Source of the DNA: Sphingomonas sp. PP-CE-3A-406 | GTDB taxonomy: Bacteria > Pseudomonadota > Alphaproteobacteria > Sphingomonadales > Sphingomonadaceae | Length of the DNA: 64,000 nucleotides | Assembly: GCF_003688625.1 (NCBI RefSeq) | Contig: NZ_RCWY01000001.1 | Coordinates: 620,001-684,000 of the forward strand | Reading direction: 5' to 3' | Shown: positions 1 through 10,059 of the stretch, piece after piece | Layout: every line of letters begins with the position of its first letter | How positions within the stretch are numbered: position 1 is the first letter of the stretch | Made by a program: the position numbers and the translations under genes | The notes under the pieces: generated by a model | Seen by the model: the letters and a program-made list of their open reading frames with translations, nothing else | Database searches by the model: none | What the model was told of the DNA's origin: nothing

Positions 1-455
<455 letters not shown>

Positions 456-485
456 GATCACGAGGTCGGGCCGTTGCCCCCGAAG

Positions 486-1046
486 TCAGGCCCTACCCGT
501 CTCCGCGACGAGCAACCGCGGATCCACGCCAGCCTGCGCGAAAGCCAGCGTCCAGCGATCCTCCGCCGCGGTCTCGAACAGCAGTTCGGCGTCCCCGGCC
601 ACGTTGAACCACCCCGGCCGCGACAGCTCGCCCTCGAGCTGTCCGCCATCCCAACCGGCATAGCCGAGCGCCACCACCCACTCCGACGGGCCCTTCCCTT
701 CGGCGATCGCGCGGAGCACGTCGACCGTGCTCGACAGCTTCCACCGCCCGGCGACATCGACCGAGTCCTGCCCGCCCCAGTCGGACGAATGTACGACGAA
801 CCCGCGCCGCGGCTCGACGGGGCCACCGAAATGCACCGGCGCGTTGGGCGCGTCGCCCGGCTCGATCCCGAACTGGTCGAGCAGGTCGTGGAAGCCCAAA
901 CCATCGATCGTCGCGCCGATCCCGATGCCGATCGCGCCGTTCTCGTCATGGCTGCACATCGCGATCACGGCGCGGGCGAAGCGTGGGTCGCTCATGCCCG
1001 GCATCGCGAGCAGGAATTGTCCCGAAAGAAAGCGCGTCTTGTCCAT
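486..1046 (-). CDS. YqgE/AlgH family protein (UPF0301)
   Basis: A 186-aa protein of the AlgH/YqgE family, whose biochemical role is not well established. The family hallmarks are clear: FLSGQFLLAMPGM at the N terminus, DPRFARAVIAMCSHDENGAIGI, then GGPVEPRRGFVVHS and GYAGWDGGQLEGEL. The start at 1046 matches the usual family N terminus. An ATG four codons upstream (1058) is an alternative, with a weak GGGG about 14 bases ahead, and neither start has a strong ribosome binding site. It runs opposite to the peroxiredoxin gene, with 108 bp between the two starts. Confidence 0.9.
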   Translation of the reverse strand: MDKTRFLSGQFLLAMPGMSDPRFARAVIAMCSHDENGAIGIGIGATIDGLGFHDLLDQFGIEPGDAPNAPVHFGGPVEPRRGFVVHSSDWGGQDSVDVAGRWKLSSTVDVLRAIAEGKGPSEWVVALGYAGWDGGQLEGELSRPGWFNVAGDAELLFETAAEDRWTLAFAQAGVDPRLLVAETGRA

Positions 1047-1154
1047 GACCAGGAACATAGCGTTGCACGTACCCCGTCGCCACGCTTGAAATCCGCCGTC
1101 CGGCGTCCAAGGTACGCACCGCGCGCGACGACCGCGCGGCACAGGAGATTTCAG

Positions 1155-1634
1155 ATGACGATCAGCGTCGGCGACCGCCTTCCCACCACCACTCTCGTCA
1201 AGGCCACCGCGGATGGCCCCGATCAGGTCGATACCGACAGCTTCTTCAAGGGCCGCAAGGTCGCGCTGTTCGCGGTCCCCGGCGCGTTCACGCCGACCTG
1301 CTCGGCCAAGCATTTGCCCGGTTTCGTCGAGAAGGAAGCCGAGCTGAAGGCCAAGGGCGTCGACGAGATAGCCTGCGTGTCGGTCAACGACGCGTTCGTG
1401 ATGGGCGCGTGGGGCAAGTCGGCGGGTGCTGGCGATATCACGCTGCTCGCGGACGGCAATGCCGATTTCGCCAAGGCGATCGGGTTGACGATGGACGGCT
1501 CGGGCTTCGGCATGGGCACGCGCAGCCAGCGGTATTCGATGCTGGTAAACGACGGCGTCGTCGAGCAGCTGAACGTCGAGGCACCCGGCGAGTTCAAGGT
1601 CAGCTCGGCCGAACACCTGCTCAGCGAGATCTGA
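1155..1634 (+). CDS. peroxiredoxin, Prx5 type
   Basis: A 159-aa thiol peroxidase of the Prx5/hybrid type that reduces hydrogen peroxide and alkyl hydroperoxides in the cytoplasm. The peroxidatic Cys49 lies in PGAFTPTCSAKHLPGF, the Prx5 signature, and a second Cys74 lies in IACVSVND. FGMGTRSQRYSMLV is also typical of the group. Translation starts at ATG 1155 behind a clear CAGGAGA eight bases upstream. The longer upstream reading frame to 429 is only an open frame over the opposite gene. Length matches bacterial Prx5 proteins (about 160 aa). Confidence 0.95.
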   Translation: MTISVGDRLPTTTLVKATADGPDQVDTDSFFKGRKVALFAVPGAFTPTCSAKHLPGFVEKEAELKAKGVDEIACVSVNDAFVMGAWGKSAGAGDITLLADGNADFAKAIGLTMDGSGFGMGTRSQRYSMLVNDGVVEQLNVEAPGEFKVSSAEHLLSEI

Positions 1635-1638
1635 TCAT

Positions 1639-1768
1639 TCCTCCTCGGCACGGGGAGGTGGCAGCCCGTCAGGGCTGACGGAGGGGGCTCTCCGCGAACG
1701 TACCGTGTGCGGCACGCCCCCTCCACCCTTCGCTTCACGAACGGTCCCCCTCCCCGTGCCGGGGAGGA
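1639..1768. repeat. large palindromic repeat after the peroxiredoxin gene
   Basis: Two inverted arms, about 50 and 55 bases, begin with CTCCTCGGCACGGGGAGGTG and end with CCCCGTGCCGGGGAGGA. Each arm carries internal repeats. The same family recurs at 47634-47753 and in part at 28769-28866. It fills most of the gap before the AMP nucleosidase gene. Confidence 0.75.
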
Positions 1769-1813
1769 TTTCGAAGTCTTGCCACCGTAACGTCCGCCAC
1801 CTAACACTGCCCG

Positions 1814-3250
1814 ATGACAATCGCATCCGACCTCGTCGCCAACCTCGACCGCCTCTACCGCGCCTCCGTCGAGCGCCTCCAAGCCGCGATGAGCGCCTAT
1901 ATCGCCGACGGAACGACGCCCGATCCAACCAGCCGCACCGACGGCTCGTTCGCCTATCCCGAGATCCGGCTGACCTATAAGGGCGGCGTCGATCGCCCTA
2001 CCCCGCTGCGGTCGTTCGGCCGCCTGGTCAACGCAGGCGAATACCGCATCAGCGTCACCAAGCCCGCGATCTTCGCCGAGTACCTGATCGAACAGCTCAC
2101 GCTGCTGATCGAGGATTACGACGTCACCGTAGAGGCGGTCGAGGGTCGCCAGGAAATCCCGTTCCCCTATGTGATTGAGCCCGGCCACGCGCTGAGCCTC
2201 GACGAGGTGTCCGCGACCGAATTGTCGCGCCACTTCCCCGCGACCGAGCTCGCGCATATCGGCGACGAGATTGCGGACGGCCTCTGGATCGCGCACGACG
2301 AGACGCGTCCGCTTGCGCTGTTCGACGGCCTGCGCACCGATTTCAGCCTTGCCCGCCTGCGTCACTACATGGGCACGCCGGCGGAGCACGCACAGCGCTT
2401 CGTGCTGTTCACCAACTATCACCGTTATGTCGACGAGTTCGTCCGCTGGGCCGGCACGCAATTGGGGGAAGGCAGTCGCTTCACCAGCCTCTCCGGCGCA
2501 GGCGGCATCACCATCTCGTCGGGCGACGACATCGACAAGATCATCTCCGACAGCGCCTGGCGCCGTCACCAGATGCCCGCCTATCACCTGATGGCGGACG
2601 ACCGCACCGGTATCACGCTCGTCAACATCGGCGTCGGGCCGTCGAACGCCAAGACGATCTGCGACCATCTCGCGGTGTTGCGCCCAGAGGCGTGGCTGAT
2701 GATCGGCCATTGCGGCGGGCTGCGGCCGAGCCAGCGGATCGGCGACTATGTTCTGGCGCATGCCTATCTGCGCGACGACCATGTCCTCGACGACGTCCTG
2801 CCCCCCGAAATCCCGATTCCCGCGATCGCCGAAGTCCAGCTCGCGATGGCGAAGGCGGCCGAGATCGTCTCGGGCCAGTCGGGCGAGGAACTCAAGCGCC
2901 GCCTGCGCACCGGCACGATCGTCACCACCGACGACCGCAACTGGGAGCTGCGCTACTCGAAATCTGCACTCCGCTTCTCGCTCAGCCGCGCCGTCGGCAT
3001 CGACATGGAATCCGCGACGATCGCCGCGCAGGGCTATCGCTTCCGCGTCCCGTATGGGACGTTGCTCTGCGTCTCGGACAAGCCGCTCCACGGCGAGCTG
3101 AAGCTGCCGGGCCAGGCCAACCGCTTCTACGAACGCGCGATCAGCGAGCATCTGCGGATCGGGATCGAGACCTGCGAACAGCTCCGCCTGGAGGGCCCGA
3201 AGCTCCATAGCCGCAAGCTCCGCGCGTTCGACGAGCCGCCGTTCCGATAA
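1814..3250 (+). CDS. amn: AMP nucleosidase
   Basis: A 478-aa AMP nucleosidase, which hydrolyses AMP to adenine and ribose 5-phosphate in purine salvage. Length is close to E. coli Amn (484 aa). The N-terminal domain contains TSRTDGSFAYPEIRLTY and FTNYHRYVDEFVRWA. The C-terminal phosphorylase-like domain contains VGPSNAKTICDHLAVLRPE, IGHCGGLRPSQRIGDYVL, GIDMESATIAAQGY and LCVSDKPLHGELK, the substrate-binding segments of the family. The ATG at 1814 is the first good start after the palindromic repeat; no strong ribosome binding site precedes it. Confidence 0.95.
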   Translation: MTIASDLVANLDRLYRASVERLQAAMSAYIADGTTPDPTSRTDGSFAYPEIRLTYKGGVDRPTPLRSFGRLVNAGEYRISVTKPAIFAEYLIEQLTLLIEDYDVTVEAVEGRQEIPFPYVIEPGHALSLDEVSATELSRHFPATELAHIGDEIADGLWIAHDETRPLALFDGLRTDFSLARLRHYMGTPAEHAQRFVLFTNYHRYVDEFVRWAGTQLGEGSRFTSLSGAGGITISSGDDIDKIISDSAWRRHQMPAYHLMADDRTGITLVNIGVGPSNAKTICDHLAVLRPEAWLMIGHCGGLRPSQRIGDYVLAHAYLRDDHVLDDVLPPEIPIPAIAEVQLAMAKAAEIVSGQSGEELKRRLRTGTIVTTDDRNWELRYSKSALRFSLSRAVGIDMESATIAAQGYRFRVPYGTLLCVSDKPLHGELKLPGQANRFYERAISEHLRIGIETCEQLRLEGPKLHSRKLRAFDEPPFR

Positions 3251-3327
3251 CGTGGGCCGCTAAAAATCGGAGCGGATCGCGCGAGAATGGGTTACGCATC
3301 CGGAATCATTGCTGAGGGAAGATAACC

Positions 3328-3834
3328 GTGGCCGACACCGACACGCCCGATACGGAAGCAAAGAAGCCCGTCACCCGCCGCCGCGCGCCGCGCAAGGCGA
3401 GCGCGCCCAAGGCGGCACCGGCCGCCACGTCCTCGACCAAGCCGGTCGCGCCGAAGCCGGTGCCGACGGCAAAACCGGTTGCGGACAAGCCCGTGGCCGC
3501 CGCGCCGCCAAAGCCCGCAGCCAAGCCGACGCCAAAGCCACGCTCGACCAAGCGCAGCACGCCGCGGCCGGTCCCCGCGCGCAACTCGGCGACGCCGGTC
3601 CCGGTCGCCAAGCCGCCGGAAAAGACGCGCGGCAAATGGGGTGCCGCGGCGATCTTCAGCGGCGTTGCGGTTGCGGGAGCGGCGGTTGGCGCGCTGCTCA
3701 CCTTGCGAGGCAGCACGCCCAAGGCTCAGCCAGCGCCCAAACCAAAGGGCAAGCACGCGCATCAGGCCGACGGCGCGGACTCGTCGAAGTCGTTCGACGC
3801 CGGCATCGCCGATCCAGGGACGGTTCCGGAGTAG
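3328..3834 (+). CDS. Lys/Pro/Ala-rich single-pass membrane protein, unknown function
   Basis: A 168-aa protein of very biased composition. Residues 1-105 are dominated by Ala, Pro, Lys and Arg with KPV- and PKP-type repeats. They are followed by one hydrophobic segment (about 109-128, WGAAAIFSGVAVAGAAVGAL) and a short polar tail. No catalytic motif is visible. The basic, proline-rich part would lie in the cytoplasm if the segment is a membrane anchor. The start is GTG 3328 with GAGGGAA eight bases upstream. The compositional bias makes homology-based naming unreliable. Confidence 0.75.
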   Translation: MADTDTPDTEAKKPVTRRRAPRKASAPKAAPAATSSTKPVAPKPVPTAKPVADKPVAAAPPKPAAKPTPKPRSTKRSTPRPVPARNSATPVPVAKPPEKTRGKWGAAAIFSGVAVAGAAVGALLTLRGSTPKAQPAPKPKGKHAHQADGADSSKSFDAGIADPGTVPE

Positions 3835-3862
3835 GCGCCGCTCCTGCTCCCAGATGAATACT

Positions 3863-3968
3863 CCACCCCGGCGAAGGCCGGGGCCCAATTGGAACGTCCT
3901 TTGTCACGAACCGCACCGCCCATTCAGTGGCGTTTCCCAATTGGACCCCGGCCTTCGCCGGGGCGGTA
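3863..3968. repeat. palindromic repeat, family with CCCCGGCGAAGGCCGGGG arms
   Basis: Arms CCACCCCGGCGAAGGCCGGG and its reverse complement, each extended by CCCAATTGG or CCAATTGGACC, surround a loop of about 45 bases. Full copies are at 16048-16155 and 27440-27538, and a half copy at 32072. It sits just after the small Lys/Pro-rich gene in a convergent intergenic region. Confidence 0.8.
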
Positions 3969-3991
3969 AAACACAAGAGCCGCGCTGCCGA

Positions 3992-4072
3992 CCGTTCCCC
4001 CGCGGAGGCGGGGGCCCAGCTAAGACCACGGAAGCGTTTGTAACCCTGGGCCCCCGCCTTCGCGGGGGAACC
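3992..4072. repeat. palindromic repeat, family with GTTCCCCCGCGGAGGCGGGGG arms
   Basis: Inverted arms (CCGTTCCCCCGCGGAGGCGG and GCCCCCGCCTTCGCGGGGGA) flank a loop of about 30 bases, directly after the previous repeat. Together the two repeats fill the 309-bp convergent gap between the genes ending at 3834 and 4144; nothing else is visible there. Confidence 0.75.
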
Positions 4073-4143
4073 AGAAGTTAGTGAGCAATCCCTACTCTTT
4101 GAAAAGCGACGTCCGTCAGGATGACGGACGAAGCTTCGCGTGC

Positions 4144-4932
4144 TTACCGCGCGAGAAAGTCCGCGATCGCCTGGCCGAGTTCGGGCTTCACGACCGCACT
4201 CATATGTCCACCGGGAGTCTCGACGTATTCCCCATGTAACAAAACCGCCGCTAGGTCCGGCGCAGACCCGTTGTCCTGATCCTCACCGCCGCACACGACC
4301 AAGGTAGGCTGCCGGATCGCCTTCACCGTATCCAACGGCGTATCCACGAACGTCTCGAGTATGCCGAGCAAGGCGACCGGATCGCCGCCGGTGGTCTTGA
4401 GGAACGCCTCCGCCAGCCACTCGGGCGTGCCCTGCACATGCTGCCCGAGCCTGGTCAGGATGTTCCGGAAATGCCCGGCACGCCGCGACGTCTGCGTCAG
4501 CCCCTCCAGCCCCATCCCCGAGAAGATCACCCGACGCGGCGTCGCGCCCGTCGCCAGCATCCGCGACGTCGTCCGCGCACCCAGCGAATAACCGCCCAGA
4601 TCATAGTCGGTCAGCCCGAGATGCGCGATCAGCGCATGCCCGTCCTGCGTCAGCGCGTCGGCCGGATACGCCTCCAGCCCATGCGGCTTGTCGCTCTCGC
4701 CGTGCGCACGCAGGTCCGGCATGATCACGCGAAACCCCTTCGCGGCGATCTTGGCGGCGTGGCCATAGCGGATCCAGTTGGTCTTCGCGTCGGAGAAATA
4801 GCCGTGGATCAACACCACCGCGCGCGTATCATCGGTGGTTGGGCCGACCTCGTGCCACGCCAGCCGCGTGCCGTCGAAGCTCTCGAAAAACTGCGTCTCG
4901 CTCGGGGTGCTGCTCACAAACTCATCCTGCAT
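4144..4932 (-). CDS. alpha/beta fold hydrolase
   Basis: A 262-aa alpha/beta hydrolase of unknown substrate. The oxyanion-hole strand reads VVLIHGYFSD, the nucleophile Ser116 sits in the elbow GGYSLGA, an acidic residue is at 218-220 (CGGEDQD), and His243 lies in TPGGHMS, giving a complete catalytic triad. There is no signal peptide, so the enzyme is probably cytoplasmic. It lies 54 bp downstream of asd on the same strand and could be read through from it, but there is no functional link to aspartate metabolism in the sequence. Confidence 0.88.
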   Translation of the reverse strand: MQDEFVSSTPSETQFFESFDGTRLAWHEVGPTTDDTRAVVLIHGYFSDAKTNWIRYGHAAKIAAKGFRVIMPDLRAHGESDKPHGLEAYPADALTQDGHALIAHLGLTDYDLGGYSLGARTTSRMLATGATPRRVIFSGMGLEGLTQTSRRAGHFRNILTRLGQHVQGTPEWLAEAFLKTTGGDPVALLGILETFVDTPLDTVKAIRQPTLVVCGGEDQDNGSAPDLAAVLLHGEYVETPGGHMSAVVKPELGQAIADFLAR

Positions 4933-4986
4933 TGCCTGTCGTCGCCAGATCCAAGGGCGGCGACACGCCGTCGCCGCCCCGCGCGT

Positions 4987-6012
<1,026 letters not shown>

Positions 6013-6027
6013 GTTGTCACTCCGATT

Positions 6028-6067
6028 GGACTTGGCCGCGCAGTACCGACGTTGCGCGGCGAGGTCC
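6028..6067 (-). promoter_or_regulatory. hairpin in the asd leader
   Basis: Two 15-base arms (6028-6042 and 6053-6067) pair with one mismatch and one G-T wobble around a 10-base loop. The stem ends about four bases before the GGAG of asd. It is not followed by a T-run. It could affect translation or stability of the asd mRNA; no known riboswitch fold was recognised. Confidence 0.4.
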
Positions 6068-6190
6068 AACGGCTTTCGACTTGTTGCGCGGATAGGGGGA
6101 GTTTGGGAGGGCGGGTGGCGATAGCCGACATTGGGCAGTTGCCGCCTTTCCCGAAAAGGATGGTGAAGCGGGAAAACTTCCGCAGGCGTA

Positions 6191-6652
6191 TTAACGGGCC
6201 GGCGACTGCATAAGCTCTATCGTGATATGATCGGGGCCTGAAACGTATGCCACCAACGTACCCTTCCGGGGACCACCCGCGATCGGCAGTGGGCTACCCT
6301 TGGCCTTCCATCCTGCTGCTTCGACGCGGGCAATAGCGGCATGAATATCCTTTACGGTCAGCGCCAGGTGGGCCGCTCCGATCGATCCCGCGCTGGAAGA
6401 CACCGCCCCGTTCTGGTGCCCTCTTGAATATTGCAACAGTTCGACAACGTAGCCGTCTGGTGCCCTGACAATCGCCGTTTTCACACTCGGATCATCGACA
6501 CCTGTCACCTGATGCAGGAAATCGCCCCCCATCTCCGATTGTCGCTCAAGTGTGAAACCGAGCGCTCCCGTCCAAAACCGAACGGCTTCGTCCAAAGACG
6601 ATACAGCGAAACCCGTGTGGTCCACGGCAATTACGTTTGCGGCGTCGTTCAT
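6191..6652 (-). CDS. VOC superfamily (glyoxalase/dioxygenase-like) protein
   Basis: A 153-aa protein with two beta-alpha-beta-beta-beta modules. It opens with VDHTGFAVSSLDEAVRFWTGALGF, followed by YVVELLQY in the first module, AHLALTVKDIHAAIARVEAAGW in the second, and HITIELMQ at the end. The His/Glu metal-ligand pattern of the VOC superfamily (H12, E71, H95 and E147 approximately) is retained, so it may bind a divalent metal. Substrate cannot be told. The codon choice looks less GC-biased than in neighbouring genes, which may mean later acquisition. It stands alone between asd and the MgtC-like gene. Confidence 0.82.
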   Translation of the reverse strand: MNDAANVIAVDHTGFAVSSLDEAVRFWTGALGFTLERQSEMGGDFLHQVTGVDDPSVKTAIVRAPDGYVVELLQYSRGHQNGAVSSSAGSIGAAHLALTVKDIHAAIARVEAAGWKAKGSPLPIAGGPRKGTLVAYVSGPDHITIELMQSPAR

Positions 6653-6745
6653 TGCTGCACTCTCACTGGGCCTGAACGTCCCGGGGGTGGGTGACTTCAG
6701 ACGTTGGCAACGTCAACTCAGGCATCGTCCAACTTCCTGCACCCG

Positions 6746-7462
6746 TCAGTCGTGCGTCCTGGCCTGCCACGTCGCATGCTCGATTCCGTGCACCTTAGCC
6801 AGGTGATCCGTGATCGCATCCAGTTCCTCCGACGGCACGTTCGTCGCCACCAGAGTCGCGGCGATCTCGACCCGGTCCTCGCCGCGCTCGGTCACGGCCA
6901 GCTCCGCCACCTGCAGTTGCGCAGCCTCCAGATGCTCGACCACCAGATCGCCGATCGGCCCCGCATCCCCCGCCGCAACCGTCACCATCACGCTGTAGGT
7001 GGCCTCGATCGTCCGCCCCTCGGTCGGGATCCGGTTGATCCCGTCGACCAGCGGCCGCAGCGCGGTGTTCGCCAGCAGCACCACGAACGTCAGCAACCCC
7101 GCCTCCGCGATCATGTCGCTGCCCGCGCACGACCCCACCGCCGCCGAGCACCAGAGCGTCGCCGCGGTGTTGAGGCCGCGGACGTTCATCCCCTCCTTCA
7201 TGATCACGCCTGCGCCGAGGAAGCCGATCCCCGACACGACGTAAGCGATGATCCGGATCGACTCGACGTCGCCGCCCAGCCGCTGGCCGAGGTCGACGAA
7301 CGCGGCCGACCCGAGCGCGACCAGCGTGTTCGTCCGCAACCCCGCGGTGCGCTGGCGATATTGCCGCTCCGCCCCGATCAGCGTCCCGAACACGAACGCG
7401 GCGATATAGCTCACCAGCGTGTCGAGGAACGGCCACAGGTGAAACGTCTCGACGAACCGCAC
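6746..7462 (-). CDS. MgtC/SapB family membrane protein
   Basis: A 238-aa inner-membrane protein. The N-terminal half has about five hydrophobic segments with the MgtC signature: GTLIGAERQYRQRTAGLRTNTLVALGSAAFV, YVVSGIGFLGAGVIMKEG and VRGLNTAATLWCSAAVG. The C-terminal half (about 160-238) is soluble and resembles the ACT-like domain of some family members. MgtC proteins are linked to magnesium limitation and ATP synthase control in pathogens; the role here is unknown. The start is GTG 7462, only six bases after the stop of the upstream peptidase gene, so the two are probably cotranscribed. Confidence 0.9.
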   Translation of the reverse strand: MRFVETFHLWPFLDTLVSYIAAFVFGTLIGAERQYRQRTAGLRTNTLVALGSAAFVDLGQRLGGDVESIRIIAYVVSGIGFLGAGVIMKEGMNVRGLNTAATLWCSAAVGSCAGSDMIAEAGLLTFVVLLANTALRPLVDGINRIPTEGRTIEATYSVMVTVAAGDAGPIGDLVVEHLEAAQLQVAELAVTERGEDRVEIAATLVATNVPSEELDAITDHLAKVHGIEHATWQARTHD

Positions 7463-7468
7463 CGGGAG

Positions 7469-9799
7469 TTACTTCGCGGGCGTCGGGGACGCGGCTGACG
7501 TGGCCTCGGGCACCGGCTTGTCCTTCACCGTCCGGTCGAGGAAGTTCAGGATCGTCCCCCAGACATGCTCGCTGATCCCCGGCCCCGCCACGCGGTGCGT
7601 ATAGCCTGGGTAGAACATCATCTCGAACGGCGTATCGGTCGCCTGCATCCGCGCCGCGACCTTGGTCGAATTGTCGAGGAACACGTTGTCGTCCGCCATG
7701 CCGTGGATCAGCAACAGCGGATCGACGATCTTGTTCGCCTCCTCGACCGCCGCCGACGTCGCATAGCTCGCCGGGTCGGCCGCCGGATCGCCGAGATAGC
7801 GCTCGGTATAATGCGTGTCGTACAGCTGCCAGTCGGTGACCGGCGCGCCAGAGACTGCCGCCGCATACACGCCCGGAGTCTTCTCCAGCATCTTCAGCGA
7901 CATGTAGCCGCCATAGGACCAGCCATAGGTCGCGATCTTGCTCGGCTCGACGAACGGCAGCGACTTTAGATAGTTCGCGCCGGTCAGCTGATCCTCGACC
8001 TCGACCGTCCCCATCGCGTGATAGATCTGGTTCTCGAACGCGCGGCCACGATTGTACGAGCCGCGGTTGTCGATCTTGAAATAGATGTAGCCGCGATCGA
8101 CCAGATATTGCGGCAACGCGCCCTGCCAGCCGCGCGTGACGACCTGACCGGTGCCGGGGCCGCCGTAATGCTCGAAGAACACAGGGTATTTCTTGCCGGG
8201 CTCGAGCGGTGGCGTGATCATCTCCCAGTAGAGCGTCATGCCGTTCTTGGCCTTCAGCGTGCCGAACTTGGTCTCCTGGTGGCTCGCCAGATACGGATAA
8301 TAGGGATGCCCCTCGACCACCGCATTCTCGTTGATCCACGAGATCCGCTTACCGGTCGCGTCCGCCAGATACACCTGCGTCGGCTGCTTCGGGTTCGAGC
8401 GCGAGATGATCAGGCGGCTCGCGGCCGCATCCATCGTCGCGCTGTTCCACCAGCCCGCTTCGGTCAGCCGGGTGATCGCGTTGGGCTTGGCGACGTCGAC
8501 CGAATAGAGCTGCTGTTCGAGCACGTCGTCCTTGTTGCCGAGGAAGAACACGCGTCCCTTCGCTTCGTCGATGCCGACCAGATCGGTGACGACCCAATCG
8601 CCCTTGGTCAGCTGCGTCCATTTGCCCGACGCGAACCGGTACAGATGCCCGTAGCCGCTCCGCTCCGAACGCCAGATCAGGCTGCCATCCTTCAGCACGC
8701 GGTAGGCGTCAGACAGGTTGAGCCAGCTCTTCACGCCCGATTTCTCGGTGAACAGGATCGTCGACTTGCCCGTCGCCGGATCGACGCGGAGCATCTCCAT
8801 CAGCTTCTGGTCGCGGCTCTGGCGCTGCACCAGCAGCATCCGGCCATCGGGCGTCCAGTCGACGCGCGCTAGATAGATGTCGCGGTTGGTACCGAGATCG
8901 ACCCTCACCTGGCCCGAGCCATCGGGCTTCATGATGTAGAGGTCGACCAGCACGTTGGGCGTGCCGGCCGCGGGATAGCGCTGTTCGTACACCTTGGTCC
9001 CGGTCGCGCCGATCGACGCGCGGGTGGCGACATGGACCGGCGCCTCGTCGAACCGCTCGACCGCGATATGCTGCTCGTCGGGCGCCCACCAATAGCCGGT
9101 GTCGCGGTGCATTTCCTCCTGCGCGACGAACTCAGCCTCGCCGAAATGGACGGTGCCGCCGCCACCGGTCGTGACCGCCCTCGCGGCGCCACCACTCAGT
9201 GGTTGGACGACGACGTTCTGGTCGCGGACGAACGACACGAAGCCGCCCTTGGGGCTGACCACCGGGTTCAACTCGCCACCCGGCGTGTCGGTCAGCCGCG
9301 TGACCTTGCCGTCGAGCCCGGCGAGATACAGGTCGCCGTCGAGCGGCACGAGGATCGACTTGCCGTCGGGCGCCCAGTCATAGGCGACGATGCCCTTCTG
9401 GCCGCCGATCCGCGCGCGCTCGCGCTGCATCTTCTCGGCTTCGGTCAGCTCGGCACCGCTGCCGACCTTCTTCGAATCGACCAGCATCCGCGCCGCCCCG
9501 GTCGCGGTATCGACCGCCCAGAGATCGAAGCGTTCCTTCTCGTCGTCGCGGTTGCGCAAGCTCGTCAGCAACGTGCCATCGGGCGACAGCCGGACCGCTT
9601 TGGGCTGCGATCCCGACAGGTCCGGATTGCCGAACACGCGCGCCATTGTCAGGTCGCCGGGCTTGGCCGCCTCGACCGGTCGTGCCGGTGCGGGCACAGG
9701 CGCTGGTGCAGCGGGCGCGGCCGGGGGCGTGACCTGATCAGCGGCCATCGCGGCGGTTCCGACCGAAGCAAGTGCAAGCCCGAGCAACCATGTGCGCAT
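7469..9799 (-). CDS. secreted dipeptidyl-peptidase IV-type prolyl oligopeptidase
   Basis: A 776-aa S9 family serine peptidase. A signal peptide (about 1-19, ending AAMAA) is followed by an Ala/Pro-rich linker (25-45), so it is exported. A beta-propeller (about 55-500) contains the DPP IV double-Glu motif at E228-E229 (FVAQEEM), which binds the substrate amino terminus. The alpha/beta hydrolase domain carries the triad Ser628 (GWSYGG), Asp704 (HGMADDNV) and His735 (YTHRV). It probably removes X-Pro dipeptides in the periplasm. The MgtC-like gene follows after six bases. Confidence 0.93.
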   Translation of the reverse strand: MRTWLLGLALASVGTAAMAADQVTPPAAPAAPAPVPAPARPVEAAKPGDLTMARVFGNPDLSGSQPKAVRLSPDGTLLTSLRNRDDEKERFDLWAVDTATGAARMLVDSKKVGSGAELTEAEKMQRERARIGGQKGIVAYDWAPDGKSILVPLDGDLYLAGLDGKVTRLTDTPGGELNPVVSPKGGFVSFVRDQNVVVQPLSGGAARAVTTGGGGTVHFGEAEFVAQEEMHRDTGYWWAPDEQHIAVERFDEAPVHVATRASIGATGTKVYEQRYPAAGTPNVLVDLYIMKPDGSGQVRVDLGTNRDIYLARVDWTPDGRMLLVQRQSRDQKLMEMLRVDPATGKSTILFTEKSGVKSWLNLSDAYRVLKDGSLIWRSERSGYGHLYRFASGKWTQLTKGDWVVTDLVGIDEAKGRVFFLGNKDDVLEQQLYSVDVAKPNAITRLTEAGWWNSATMDAAASRLIISRSNPKQPTQVYLADATGKRISWINENAVVEGHPYYPYLASHQETKFGTLKAKNGMTLYWEMITPPLEPGKKYPVFFEHYGGPGTGQVVTRGWQGALPQYLVDRGYIYFKIDNRGSYNRGRAFENQIYHAMGTVEVEDQLTGANYLKSLPFVEPSKIATYGWSYGGYMSLKMLEKTPGVYAAAVSGAPVTDWQLYDTHYTERYLGDPAADPASYATSAAVEEANKIVDPLLLIHGMADDNVFLDNSTKVAARMQATDTPFEMMFYPGYTHRVAGPGISEHVWGTILNFLDRTVKDKPVPEATSAASPTPAK

Positions 9800-10059
9800 C
9801 CTGTAGACTCCGTGGGATCAGGTCGCCGATCCTACCCCGGCGCCGGGCGCGTTATCGCGACGGCGCGTCACGGCGTAAAGACCGGATCGCGTACCGTCGG
9901 CGATTGTCCAAGAAACGCGGGATTTGCGACCGTCCTCGCGACCAAGATGCTATAATTAATTTCACGTACACCATGTTCCTACGCGCTTCGTACAGGCGAT
10001 GCGGCGCAAGGGAACGGCGTGGCGCATACGCAGCGCACGACTTGTTCGACCGGAGCACG
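9800..10059. other. intergenic region with a TATAAT element
   Basis: This 260-bp divergent gap separates the DPP IV-type gene from the next rightward gene. A perfect TATAAT at 9951-9956 stands out in an AT-rich patch (TATAATTAATTT) and could be a -10 box for the rightward gene. The nearest TTGCGA is 21 bases upstream, too far for a standard -35, so the promoter is uncertain. Nothing else is recognised. Confidence 0.3.
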
